A DNA stretch of 64,000 bases from positions 57,898,429-57,962,428 of the forward strand of contig OX485804.1 of the NCBI GenBank assembly GCA_950295325.1, read 5' to 3'. Below are positions 34,434 to 46,414 of the stretch, piece after piece. Position 1 is the first letter of the stretch. Each line of letters opens with the position of its first letter. The position numbers and the translations under genes were made by a program. The stretch comes from Polytrichum commune (taxonomy: Eukaryota; Streptophyta; Polytrichopsida; Polytrichales; Polytrichaceae). The notes beneath the pieces were generated by a model. It was not told the origin of the DNA. It did not search any database and saw only the letters and a program-made list of their open reading frames with translations.

Positions 34434-37400
34434 GTCTTGGCCATATCAGAATTTGAGGATTTGGATGAGTTGGGCTTTTGTTATCCATAAGTGGTTGGAC
34501 CACTCAGGTGAATGTCTTGGAAAGTTGCCCATTTTGTTATGTTTGGGATTGTGTCAATGGCATGTGTTTTGAAAGCATTTGTGTATTCATTTCCTATACA
34601 ACGTTTTGAATTCTTCACTAAGTTGTCGTGTTGGATTGAGGTGGACAGGATGGAAGGCCAAAATGGTGTTTGGTATCCTATGTGGTGGAAGGGTGTTTCT
34701 ATGATTTGGGGTTTTAGTGCTCCTTGATTGGCGAGTTTGCCTGCTTTGCCATTGCCTCAAATGTTTGTGTATGCTCTTACTTTTTTGATGGTGATGTTAT
34801 AGTGTGTTTGATGTGTTCAATGAGTTTGTATGGGTGATTGTTTTGTGAGGAGGGATGTCTTATATGGTTTAGTAGTAGGTATACATTGTCGAGGCTATTT
34901 ATGAAGATGAATGTATATGTGATGTGTGTTTTGGTACGTTGTACTGCAAGAAGGAGGCCGTATAACGATGCTCTCATGAGATATTTCAGTATCCTTGTAG
35001 TTTTTCCACAATGTTATCATTTCCTTCCTTGTCTGGGGGTGGGGTGGGTGGGGTAAATGACATGTCCATATAATATGATTGGACGGGAAGGGCATCTTAG
35101 GGGGTAAATGTTGGATACTTGTGGAAGGAGGGATGTGTGTTGTGAGATACCAACCTTTGGGGATTTTGGTGGGTTTATTTGTTAGAGTTTGGTTGTTGTG
35201 GGTGGGTGTATTTGGGTAGGTATTATTGTGTTGTAGGATGTTTGGTGTGAGTGAATGGTAAAATTATGGTTATGTATCTTGACATTGTTGGTGTGTGTTA
35301 ATTAGTCTAGAGGTAAGGAGTGGTTCTCTCATGTTGTAGTATTGCAAAAGTTATGGGGATGGTATATATTATATTGTGAGGGGGGATATTGTTATGATTG
35401 GGGTCATGTTTATTTGTTGAAGGGGGTTAAATGTGTTGTATGGCGAGTCATCATGATTTAGTGCGATTATTGTAGTGGAGTTGGAGTGTGTTTGGGGCGA
35501 GCACTATATTCATCATGTGTGCAAGGCCACTACCACTTCATTGGTGGGAGTAGGCTAGGCCAAGTGACCCAAAGATTATATCTTTGTCGTGTGGGGAGTG
35601 GTATTGTGTAAATTTCGTGGGGCATGTGAGTGGGCTTGAGTAGTAGGAGTGTGTGAGTTGAATGGTGTTGATGAGGTTGTCAAGGATATCCAATGGGAGG
35701 GTGTGGCGGTTTTGGGTGATGGGGTTGGTAGTGGGAGGGGGGGGGGGTGCATGGTAATGTTTTAATGTATTGAATGGTTAGTAGGAGGATTTTTTTGGCG
35801 AAATCTTGTGTGGGGCTGAGAGAATAGGTGTATTGTTGGTTATACGGGTGGAGCATCTTTCCCATAAGCCATATGAGTCTTTCTAGTGTGATAGTTGTTT
35901 GGTAGTTTTCTTTGTGGTCATAGATTTGGTGTGGCTTCCTAGAATATTAGTTGTTGTTCAGGATGGCTAAATGTTGCTCCAATTGAAAAATTTGTTCCAT
36001 GAACCCAATACATACTGTTTTTGTTTTGATGGTGTTGTGTTGGGTATTGTGTTGGCTTGTTATGGATTGGGTTATATAGTGATGTACATTGGTTGTTTGG
36101 TGTGTGTAGTGGATGTGAAGAGTCTAGGAGCTAAGCATTTGGCCATTGGGTACATATAAATGTGGATTTGCCAATTATGTATGGGTTAGGTATGTATTTT
36201 ATGTTGTTTGTTGTTGTAGTTTTGGGTGGTTGCATGTTGTAGGTGAGGTTATGACGTTGGTGGAGAGTTTGCATGTGCGGATGATTGTTTGGTTAATATG
36301 GGTGGTGCTGGTTTTTTCTTGTTTGCTAGGCGTTTAGCATTGTTTTCTAGTTTTTAGTAGCTTGCATTATGGTGCACTATCTTTGGTGTCGGGGAGGGAA
36401 CGAGGGTTGGGTGGTGCGGTTTGGATTTAGAGTATTCTATTGTGGTGTAGAGGGGGATGATGGAGTTCTCATGTGCGAGAAGGTGAAGGGCCATGCACGT
36501 CGTCATGGTGAGTACACAAGCTGGTGCTTTATTATGAGGTTGTCAAGGATATCCAATGGGAGGTAGTTAGATGTTATGTGCTATATTTTGGAGTTGAGTT
36601 GTGTGTTTTTGAGTTGTACTTGTGGTTGTGGCATTGGCACGGGTCTTTACGGGTGTGGTGGTTGCCGTTGTTGGCAATTTGTCTGTTGTGCAAACACGTG
36701 CTTGTTTTGGGGATTGACGTTGTTGTAGGTGATTTTTGGGTGTGGTGATGGAGTTTTTTGGGAGCACCATTGGCATGCTATGAGGACCTCTAGGCTAACA
36801 TTTGTTTGTTATGTGCGGATTGGGCAATATGTATGTTTGGAGGTGGAGTGGCATGATCCATGCAAACATTGTGTTTAGCTCTATGTGTTTGCTTGTGTGA
36901 GGTTGTATACAAGGATACGCATGTGTATATGTGTGTGTGTTTGTCTTTGTACATGTTTGGAAGTAATGGTGAGGTAACAATTGTCTTTGTTGACAACTAG
37001 TGTGTGCTGGTTTTAAGAATGGACATTGCGGAAAGTTGGTTGTGGGTGGGGCAATAGCAAGTATCGTCGGCGAGCTTTGTGAGTCGCAGTGTTGGCGTTT
37101 GTCCATGGCTAAACAATTGGTTTTTGTGGCATGTTATTTTGGATGGTGTCATTCGTGTAAGCAGTGTGTTTGTGTTGACTGTTACTTTGGTGCCAGGTAG
37201 TTGTTTGTTTTTGTTGTTTCAAATTGGTATGAAGGTAGATTTGTAGGTTAGAGGTCTAATATAGTGGTGTATGGTCGATATTGTTGGAGTCACGTTTCTT
37301 GAACATCGTGGGGAACCATACTTGGTGTGGATTGGTTATGTTTGGCCATAAACCTTAGCTCCGAATGGCAATGGAGGTGGGTGGGGGTGGGGGAGTGGTT

Positions 37401-38030
37401 GAGCATTGGTTTGTGTTTGTGCATGTTTGTGTCCATGCTTTGTGTGTACATTAGGGTTTGCAACATCATTGTACTAGTTGGGTTGTTGATGAGCATATTC
37501 CTCTTGGTGTGTCGTGGGCCTTTTATTACGTTCTGATGTGATGGGTGACCACGATTATAGTCAATCCCTATGGTTGGTGGCGTAGGCTTTATGTGCAGTG
37601 GGGTGTAGGGGTCGTGTGGTGTTGAGCAAAGCATGTGTGGCGTAGCAACTCTCAATGCATGGGGGTTATTGTTGAGGGCTTTGTATGGGGAGAGATATTC
37701 TTATATTTGTAATTGTCTCAAAATGCCGAAAAAGTCCCAAATTAACAAATATAGTGATTCTTGTTGTTGGTGTTTGCTGGTAGGTGTGCATGCGACTGTG
37801 GTTGGCACATGGCATACTGATGCAAAGTTTGTGTGAGCACTAGAGTAAGGAGCCATGGCGGGGGTTTAGGGTTTAGATTTGAGAGTAGGGCGAGAGAAGG
37901 GATTAGGCTGAGGAGAAGGTTTGGTGTTGAGAGCATTGTGGTGTATATGTGGTTATTGTTGGCAATACAATGCCTTTGGTTCACGGTGTGTGAATATTGC
38001 AACTTGGGTGTGGCTTTCACTTAGGGTTTT
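34434..38030 (-). mobile_element. Probable body of the same LINE, heavily decayed
   Basis: The + strand of this 3.6-kb block is strongly G/T-rich, meaning A/C-rich on the minus (sense) strand, like the two recognisable LINE fragments. Minus-strand frames show long open stretches rich in Thr, Asn, His and Pro, but I cannot point to the YXDD reverse transcriptase motif or an endonuclease. Position directly upstream (in minus sense) of the 34116 fragment is what suggests one element. Extent and class are inferences. Confidence 0.4.
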
Positions 38031-38944
38031 GCTTGTTTCTCTTGCTTTGTCCGCTTAACTTTGGTTTGATCTTGTTTTCCTTGCTTTTGTTCATGTCCAA
38101 TGAATCAAATTGTAGCTGGTGAATGTGGGTGATGGATAGTTTGTTCGCGATGGTGTTTCTACTTTGTGCGCAAGGTGCCATAGGGGCTCGCCATCCTGTT
38201 GAGGGGCTTGTTAGTAGACATGTTTCAATGTGACCTTTTTCTTCCCAAAACCTATCCCAAAGTAGGGCCTTTGGAATAGGTTTGAGAGTAACCTTTTTGA
38301 AACAATAAAGTCATTTTTATTACTCACTCTAGGCAACTATCCACATGTCAGTACAAAGTCACGTTCACATCCTCCCTGTGGTCCACATGGTCGAATGAAA
38401 TGTTGACCAATAAGAGATGTTGTTTTCTCCACTCCCAAACAACCCCATTAAAAAAATACAAATCCCCATCTCTATTGATTGTGATTGTTCATTTTTGTCA
38501 TGGGACAATGTCAACAACAATTTATCAATAAAAGAGAACATTGTGAGGTAGACAAACCTAATTACTTAACTTAATCAAAAAACTTATATTTGAGTGGTGT
38601 GTGGTTAGGTGTGAATCCAAATACAAACATTAAAAAGACACATGTTTCAAAAAATTGGATTGCATGCTCCAAATATGATAACCATTTTAGCCTTAATAGT
38701 CAACATAATCGGGGTATGATTGTTTAATGAACACGACAAACTTCACTTTGACAATGGATAAGACATTCATCTGAGCTTCAAAATTACAAGAAAATCGCTA
38801 TGGTCTCAATTGGATTTGCCAACCATATTGTACCAATTGCAAGTTCCATACCCTACAAGATGTGGAATATTCAAAAAAAGGTGACCATGCAGTTATAAGG
38901 GTAGTCTCAGTGTCCTGGGAGATTTTAAGGTATATACTATAGAT
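38031..38944. other. No feature seen
   Basis: AT-rich, no coding, no obvious repeat. Confidence 0.5.
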
Positions 38945-39015
38945 TTTTTTTAAATGATCCATAATATTCCTGAAGTCTTGAACAGGTTATTTCTCAAACT
39001 CAAATGCTTCATCTG
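38945..39015 (-). repeat. Dispersed repeat family C, short reverse-orientation fragment
   Basis: The reverse complement reads GTTACAGATGAAGCATTTGA, then GAGAAATAACC and TCAAGACTTCAGGAATAT, in the family C order. It ends right where the next MITE starts. Confidence 0.65.
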
Positions 39016-39018
39016 TAA

Positions 39019-39179
39019 CTACACTAGTTGTCCCAATTAGTGTGTGTTTCTATACGCAGTTACGCAGTGGAATGTTACCTATTGAAGTTTCATTAGTAAA
39101 AATTGCACTCTTGCATAAGAGATTATTGCACTGCGTAACTTTGAATAGTAACATGCACTAATTAGGATAATGAGTGTAG
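39019..39179. mobile_element. MITE family A copy 3
   Basis: The left end CTACACTAGTTGTCCCAATT pairs with the right end ...AATTAGGATAATGAGTGTAG. Pairing continues through GTTACGCAGTG, giving arms of about 50 bp in a 161-bp element, shorter in the centre than copy 1 at 6312-6531. Confidence 0.75.
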
Positions 39180-39611
39180 CAGCTAGTTCTCCCTGTTTGT
39201 TGAGTTGCCTATTGTACTTCGTATATTTTGTGAGTGATAAGGGGTTGTTTACATCATGGACCATGAAGTTGTCCCATGTCAAATGGCATTTTTCCACGGT
39301 CACACTTCCATGGTCCTATTTCCAAAAAAATGCAATTTGAAAGTCATTGGGGGCACTAGCTAGGTGTAAACTAAACATGGACCACGAGAAGTGACCATGC
39401 ATCAAAAAGTGGATGTGCTGATTTTTCTTTAATGTATGTCCAAAAAAAAGGCAATTTTGAAAACTTTCTTCATGTTTGACCTTCTCTTCCTCCCCCCCCC
39501 CCCTCTTTCCTCATAACTACGGAAGATATGAAAACGGCATTTCTCTGCCATGATCGCTTGACATTGCAACGAGAAGAACCTCTTTTGCCTCTCCCTGTAC
39601 AAAAATCCATT

Positions 39612-40672
39612 GGACCATGACAATGAATATTGTAGTCTTCAAATTAGGCCTTTGGGGGACCTCAAGTTCCATGGCCACTCTTACATATTTCCCATGATGG
39701 AAACCGAAATGATTCCAGGACGAATGCAACGGCCAATCACATATGTTAGAGGAGCGAGGGACGACTTCATGATCCATGATGTAAAATAACCCGTAAGTAG
39801 CAACTTGCAAGCCCACTCTTCAAAGCTGCAGTGTCAGGTTGCCCGTGTTTGGCCATCTACCACTACCAAATCCGTTGGACCATGACAATGAATATTGTAG
39901 GCTTGAAATTAGGCCTTGGGGGGACCTCAAGTTCCATGGCCACTCTTACATATTTCCCATGATGGAAACCGAAATGATTCCAAGATGAATGCAACTGCCA
40001 ATCACATGTGTTAGAGGAGCGAGGGACGACTTCATGGTCCATGACGTAAAACAACCTATAAGTAGCAACTTGCAAGCCTGCTCTTCAAAGTTGCAGTGTC
40101 AGGCTGCCCGTGTTTGGCCATCTATCACTACCATATCTATTGGACCATGACAATGAATATTGTAGGCTTGAAATTAGGCCTTTTGGGGGACCTCAAGTTC
40201 CATGGCCACTCTTACATATTTCCTCTAATGGAAACCGAAATGATTCCAGAACGAATGCAACGGCCAATCACATATGTTAGAGGAGCAAGGGATGACTTCA
40301 TGATCCATGACGTAAAACAACCCGTAAGTAGCAACTTGCAACCCCAACCTTCAAAGCTCCAGTGTCAGGCTATCCGTGTTTGGCCATCTATCACTACCAT
40401 ATCTGTTGGACCATGACAATGAATATTGTAGGCTTGAAATTAGGCCTTTGGGGGACCTCAAGTTCCATGGCCACTCTTACATATTTCCCCTAATGGAAAC
40501 CGAAATGATTCCAGAACGAATGCAACGGCCAATCACATATGTTAGAGGAGCGAGGGATGACTTCATGATCCATGACGTAAAACAACCCGTAAGTAGCAAC
40601 TTGCAACCCCAGCCTTCAAAGCTCCAGTGTCAGGCTGCCCCTGTTTGGCCATCTACCATTGAGAGTCGAACC
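39612..40672 (+). repeat. Tandem array, 265-bp unit, four copies
   Basis: The anchor GGACCATGACAATGAATATT occurs at 39612, 39877, 40142 and 40408 (spacing 265, 265, 266). All units share GACCTCAAGTTCCATGGCC, CTCTTACATATTTCCC, GCCAATCACATATGTTAGAG and TTCATGATCCATGA-like words. Divergence between neighbours is only a few percent by eye, lower than in the other arrays here, so it looks young. Open frames on either strand cross unit boundaries and look accidental. Confidence 0.93.
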
Positions 40673-42566
40673 CTACATTTGTTTCCTTGGCATTCCAGAC
40701 TTAGACCCCCTCCCCCTCCCATAACCTGTTACAAACCATAAACTTAGAAATACCTAAAGCGGTGAAAATAAATTGATTCGGCTAGAACGAGTGTCTTGAA
40801 ATTTTGTGCAATATTTTTCAGAGATGGAGAAGAGGAAACGATGAGGAATGCAAGTTGTTTTCGTGATTTTATTGCTTGTAAGTAATTAGTTACATTTTTT
40901 CAAAGAGGCAAGTAAGTCAATCCCCCTACTTGTACAACAGAGCTCTCTATTAGATTCGAACTAGGAATATTCTTGTTTGCTTAGGAATTGCAAACCACAT
41001 GGACCGTCATTTCATGTATTGAAAATTGTAGGTGGGAAGAAGTCCTTGTAGTCGCTTAGATATAAACTTCCCTGCATTTAGATTCATAATGCCCCTTTCC
41101 CACTTGACTTTAGCTAAGCCTACAAGTTGGTTCCAAAAACACGGCCTTCACACCATCGACACTATTTAGTCCCGAGCCTAGTTGGAAAAAAATGTGGCAT
41201 AGTTTAAATAGTGGAGGTTTTAAGCCTCAAGCACCGACCCTCCCTCTCATCGGTGCCTAGACATGAGGCAAGAATGTAGGAATTTTAAAAGTGTCGCCTC
41301 CCGCCCTTAGGATTGGTTGCGTTCAGTCTTGGCTATGAGGGCACAAGGAGCTTCATTAACGAAAACTGATGATAAGATAGATGAGTAGTAAGGCATTTGG
41401 GGATGGGATAAAAACTATCTAACATTCATTGCTTGGTTAATAAAATAATGAACATGTGTGATAACTACTTAACTAAAACCGACTCGACAATCTCTACAAC
41501 AAGTTCTTGTAGGTGCATTGGGATAACCGGATGTCTCCTCTATAACCGAGAGATCTTTACCCGGTATTTAGGAAAGACTTTGGTTATTTGATAAAGTCGG
41601 GTGGGAAGGGGGCACGAGGCATATATCCTAACACCATTGTTATGTGCAGCCATAATTTATTCTATTTTTGGTAAGTTGTGTTAAATATAGTCTTGATGTC
41701 ATAGACCTAGTAGAATCCGACTTTAGTATTCATTTAAACTTTTGCATGCGCAAGCCATAGAATGGGTAACCATGACTTTGACCTGATGTTGTCTAAGGAG
41801 TCCCCTTGAGGTTTTTGTATCTATCAAACTTGAGGTTAACCTTGATTGTTTCTAAGCTCAGCTAATGAAATGAGTTTGTAAAAGTCCACTTTCTATTCCA
41901 ATTTACAAAGATGAAAAAAATATAACAAAAATACAAACAAGAGGTCTTTGATAGCATTTGCAAGATTCACTAATCTAAGATTTCAATTACTAGATACTAT
42001 AGGTAAGTATAAAAACATGTTACATGCATAGTTTGTGAGAAAACTATGATTTAATAACATTTTATGGTTTAACTGATTATTCCATGTCCTATGATGATTA
42101 AAATCTACTCAAATGATTAGAAACATGATTTAAGAATTTATAGGGTACTGCTATGCTATGCTAGGTTGTTATAAGAATCCATATAAGAAGGAAAAAATAA
42201 AATAAAATTGAGTGGTGAAATTGAAGCTGCAAAATACAGTTGACCATATCAAAACATGCTCATTCAATATAGACTTATCCGAAACCCGAAACCTTGTCCT
42301 TAAAGGCATATAGAAATGGCTAGGCTAGAGCAAAGCTTCTGGGTTCGGTTCGATTGAGGTTGGATATCTAGCCTAACAAATGAATTTCTTATTGACATTT
42401 GCCAACGGAAATTGAAACTGGACGCTCTACTCTAAAATGCAACCTAATCAATCCAAAATGCAAAAGTTGATAGCTAATGCCCGAAGACCAAGCCATGCCA
42501 CGTATAATGGCCTGTATGAGGACATGACTATTATTCACAGACTACCCTAGTTCAAGAATGTTATCT
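40673..42566. other. No gene seen
   Basis: AT-rich DNA without coding motifs, TIRs or similarity to the rest of the window that I could find. Confidence 0.5.
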
Positions 42567-42985
42567 AACAAGAAAACGGTAGAATCGTGAGGCTCTGTCT
42601 TTTATTATGAAAGACTACAACTGTAGCTATCCACTTTGCTCATGCCAATCCATGGCTATTTACTATACCTATTACCAAATCTTTCTTGGATTTTGTGCAC
42701 CTTCTTCTCAAATGCGGGTCAAGGACTAAAGCTACTCATTTATCACCTGAAAATTTTAACATAAATAATCAACAACTGCCAAAATAATTGTAGTTAACTA
42801 GATTTTTTTCAATACATTTTAGGGAGCAATTATAGTGAACTAGATATATATAATTATAGTTAACATCCACATTAAATAAACTAGACCAAAAATAGCAGGA
42901 ACAAGTAACATCCGAATATGAAATTTGTTTTTGAATCAGAGAAGTTGATGCATAGTCTCTGTCATACAAACAAAGCCATCAGAAC
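42567..42985 (+). repeat. Dispersed repeat family D, copy 2
   Basis: Parallels 14806-15275 in the same orientation, from AACAAGAAAACGGTAGAATC to GATGCATAGTCTCTG. It lacks the microsatellite expansion of copy 1. Confidence 0.8.
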
Positions 42986-43138
42986 TCCCGGATTGGATGC
43001 ATATCAAAACCTATGGGTTTATAAGCCGTTATATTTGAAGTCCCCCGTGGGAAATAACCGTGGGAGGCGCCCTCTCCTCATAGCAAAGGAAAATCTAAGC
43101 CAAAGCTTTTTTATAATGACGTTTCGTAACGGAAGGAG

Positions 43139-43216
43139 GGGCCCGGCCCGTGGGCACCGGGCTAGCGCGGGTCTAGCCCAGGTCACGTGCCCGGCTCGGC
43201 CCAGCTGAGCCCGGGC
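43139..43216. repeat. Very GC-rich inverted-repeat stretch
   Basis: GGGCCCGG, GGGCACCGGGCTAG, CTAGCCC, GTGCCCGG and GAGCCCGGGCCCGGGC follow one another and can fold into a strong hairpin (GGGCACCGGGCTAG against CTAGCCC...GTGCCC). The composition is unlike the AT-rich neighbourhood. It may be one end of a hAT-like element, but no partner end or target duplication was seen. Confidence 0.55.
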
Positions 43217-43397
43217 CCGGGCTTCCTGGGTCCTCTGTTTCAACTCCAAGCGTGTTGCTACTCGGTCTCGCGGTCTGGCGCCTGTTGTTAGCTTGTAGAC
43301 TCGTAGGCACCATACTGCCGCTCTTTACTACCGCTTGTCGAGGCTCCTCAATCATTCTTGCTTCCTGCCACTGCCGATGCCGCTGCTGCTCCTCCGC

Positions 43398-43790
43398 CAA
43401 CAAGTTTGGTGAGCTCCAGCAATCCTGGAATCTGGTTTTTCCATCTCTGCAATCGCGTGCTGCAAGTGTTTAATAGCTTCGTGGTCTTGGATTTAAGGAG
43501 CAATCATTTCTCCTCCTCCTGCTCGGTCATCGAGCCGTTCTCGGCTACTCGAATGGTGAGCCTCAGCAACCCTGGAATCGATTTTTACTACACTGCAATC
43601 TCATACAATCTAGCTCTTCGTATCTTTGTGGTCTTGGATTTTATTCGAGAACCATCCTCGTCTCCTGCTGCGATTGCCGCCGCATAAAACCATGCTTTGG
43701 ATTTGGTGAGCTCCTGGAATCAATGAATTTTGGCATCGCTGCAATCTAAGCGCAAAATCCTGGCTCTCATTGTGGTCTCGAATTTTGCTT
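43398..43790 (+). repeat. Three imperfect ~150-bp units, each carrying a splice-donor-like GGTGAG
   Basis: TTGGTGAGCTCC at about 43401, ATGGTGAGCCTC at about 43553 and TTGGTGAGCTCC at about 43705 start similar text. Each is followed by CCTGGAATC, then CTGCAATC and a TGTGGTCTTGGATTT-like word. The first two are preceded by CTCCTCC-type sequence. This could be a duplicated 5' leader exon plus donor for the channel gene downstream, or a local tandem repeat with no function. Confidence 0.6.
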
Positions 43791-44394
43791 ACATCGTCCC
43801 AACTTATTTTATACTATGAAGTTTTGGTTTATTTTCAATGCGAATTTAGATATTTGTTGATTATATAAGGGCTAATATTTAGAGTGTAGGATTAGATTAA
43901 GCTTTCCCCCAGGGCGGCGGCGGTCGGTGCTGCGGGCCACCCTATCTGCTGCAACAATTAGCGATGCGCGGTGAATTTAAAAAAGAGGTTTTAATATGTC
44001 GAGTGTATTTTGGCGAGCCGCTGGAGGGAGTTTTATGAGCTTCCTGCGATCGGCTGCGAACTCCTCCTCTGTTCTTAATTGACACAACGGGACCAATTTT
44101 CGGTCTTACTCTGTAGGCATTTCTCATTGTTAATTGAGGAATCTGCTATTTGGGATAGCTTTCGGACGGTCATTTCCGTTTCTCGATTCCAGCCTTTGTT
44201 CTAGGATTACGTCCCTTCATTTATCCGATTTCAAGAGGCAACATACGGTGATTAGATCAGCCTTATCAATTTTGGATTATTACGGGGTAGCCTACTGTCT
44301 TTTGAGCACATGACACTATACGTAGACAAGCGAAAGCGCTGGAAACTGGAGTCAGCGATGGTCAGTCCATAAATCAGGTCCTCTACAAACTCCA

Positions 44395-46337
44395 TTGACA
44401 TCTCACGTATTCTTTATAGCGACCACTTCCGTCCACCTCCTGCACAAATCCACGCGATCGATGTGCCAAATTGTTCAAGAAGATAAGAATCCCGGGATTG
44501 TCTCTCACATTATTGCAGATTCAGCTAGACCTTGGATAGCGTACATAAATTGTCGCGGCTACGCTTTCATATCCCAGCTGAATTTCTTTATAGTAAATAT
44601 TGGAATTACAAGGGAGGTGAATTAGTCGTCTAATAATCCAAGTTTCATTAGTCCAATTAGTTGTGGCACTAGATTTTTTTTTTTTTTTTTTTTTTTGGTG
44701 ATTGATAGGTGGTCAATAAAGTACATGTTAACAAAATCTTTAACTCTGTTGGAAGTCTAGAATTGTCAAGAGATGCGAACTTGATGTGGTTCATTCGTGA
44801 CAGTCTTAGTCATGCCAGGCTAGTCAAGAATCTTTCTCCTATCGAGAGAACAGCGATCAGAGTAACTCGAGAGCATGGTTTATGTCCTGCTTGTTTCTAA
44901 TGTAATCAAGACATTTCCTCTGCTTCAAAAATTTCCTCCAAATGACATGATTGAAAATCTGTACAGGAGAGGACTCTAGCGTTCACATAGCAGTTTTTGT
45001 TCGAATGAATTGGCCGGCAGCCAACTCATATCTCCAAATTGATTCGCTTCTGTGCAGTTTTTGAACCTTCTGGTCACTGATGGGGGTTGGACCATCATCT
45101 CGACAATGCAAGCTCGAAGATAGGTGCTCAGATTGTATTTTACATCCTTAACGGAATTAATACCCCGAAGAGTTCCTTGGCCGCTGGTTGACGGACTGTA
45201 GGACTTTGAGGTTGGATGCCGCAAGTCCAATTATCAGTACAACCCTCTCTTTTTCGGCCAACTTTTTTCTTTCATCCAGGCTTGTCAAATCTGGAGGCTC
45301 CCCGACAAACGCCAAGGGATACGGCCAGATGTATAAATGTCGTTTTATTGCGTGACGGATCACCCTACATTCAAATGCTGAACTCTATTCGGGAATTCAA
45401 AGTTGGATGCATTGTTAGTGTACGGAAGTGAACCTTCCATCCTCAGGCATGGAGTGCAAGCTGTAACATATGTGAAGCCTAGTTACTGTTCTGAGGATGT
45501 CCGGCGATTTCGGGTGAGCTGGTGTTAGATTATCCAGCAGGATTGCAATATTCATCCGTTTACAAACATCGAAGGCTCCGCTTACTATGACGCTTTACCA
45601 AAGTTGGTTCCAATTGGCCTAGGATATGGCTCACTTCCTGCAGGTGCTCTACCCTCTTTTATCCCTTCACTTTATATATATTATGCAACTTTTTAACCTG
45701 GAGATTGTTCCATTATATCTTCTCTAAGACATGGCCTGTGCAAGCGCAGAAATGATTGATACTTCAGGTTTTTACGCCTGCAGCACTACTGCACTCGTCC
45801 ACGTGAGAATTTTGAGGTGGTATGCCAGTCATGTCTGGAAGTGATTGGTGTCTCAGAAAATTACGCAATTGAAATGTTGTGTAAGCTTAGTAAGCTTGGG
45901 ACAACCATGTTTGGAGATTTTCATTGCAAATAAGCTGAAGAGCTAGTAACCTGCACGCAGAAATTCCAGAGAGGAATCTCTACAGTAAGATGTCAACTCC
46001 CAAGGACTTCCGCCTGACCATCTCGCACTTATCAATGCAGTCCCTCAATTTTGAGCGAGGGCACTTTTCTGCATTAGCTTGTGTAACTGTAAGTATCTTT
46101 CCATTCGAGCTTGTCACTTGGTTTTAGGTGATTTTTGGGCTCCTCTGAAGGGCCTGCTCTAATTCTTGCTTCTTATATTTTACCGGCTCATTTATCTGTT
46201 GGTGTCGCTGAGTACAATTATCAATTGTGAGTATTGATGTAGGTGAGAAATTTGTCTTGGATAATATGCTATGTTTCCCTCATGAAATTGCTGGATCACT
46301 ATTTTATCAGGCAGGCGCAGAAGTTGTTTGTATTCTA
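44395..46337 (+). pseudogene. Unidentified coding-like exon blocks upstream of the channel gene
   Basis: Several + strand blocks read like protein with matching splice signals. They are 44709-44900 (NSVGSLELSRDANLMWFIRD), about 45460-45513 (YVKPSYCSEDVRRFR then GTGAGC) and 45541-45643 (FTNIEGSAYYDALPKLVP, after an AG and before a GT). Further on are 45768-45930 (RPRENFEVVCQSCLEVIG), 45961-46088 (STPKDFRLTISHLSMQSL then GTAAGT) and 46243-46337 (VRNLSWIICYVSLMKLLDHY). I do not recognise the family. Phases do not all fit: 45643 ends in phase 1 but the readable frame at 45768 needs phase 2, and 45930 ends in a stop. A decayed gene is more likely than a live one. A 23-base T-run lies at 44674-44696. 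These blocks do not resemble a POLLUX N-terminus. Confidence 0.35.
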
Positions 46338-46414
46338 GTCGGTTTTCTATTCAACATTTTGCAAATCGAAGTATTGTATCTATCCATAATGGTTGTCAAC
46401 GCTTGTGTTTGCAG

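Noticed and set aside
40096-40741. Two overlapping open frames of 106 and 121 codons
   Set aside because: They share the same text because both lie in the 265-bp tandem units. The unit length is not a multiple of three, and there is no motif or splice signal.
43173-43403. Minus-strand open frame beginning MLAEEQQRHRQWQEAR
   Set aside because: It looks plausible as a disordered protein segment, but it runs into the GC-rich hairpin, has no splice partner found, and overlaps the repeat units. Not enough to call a gene.
45157-45363. Minus-strand open frame containing YIWPYPLAFVGEPPDLTSL
   Set aside because: It overlaps the + strand coding-like blocks in a region with few stops in any frame. It has no splice structure or recognised family, so chance openness is likely.
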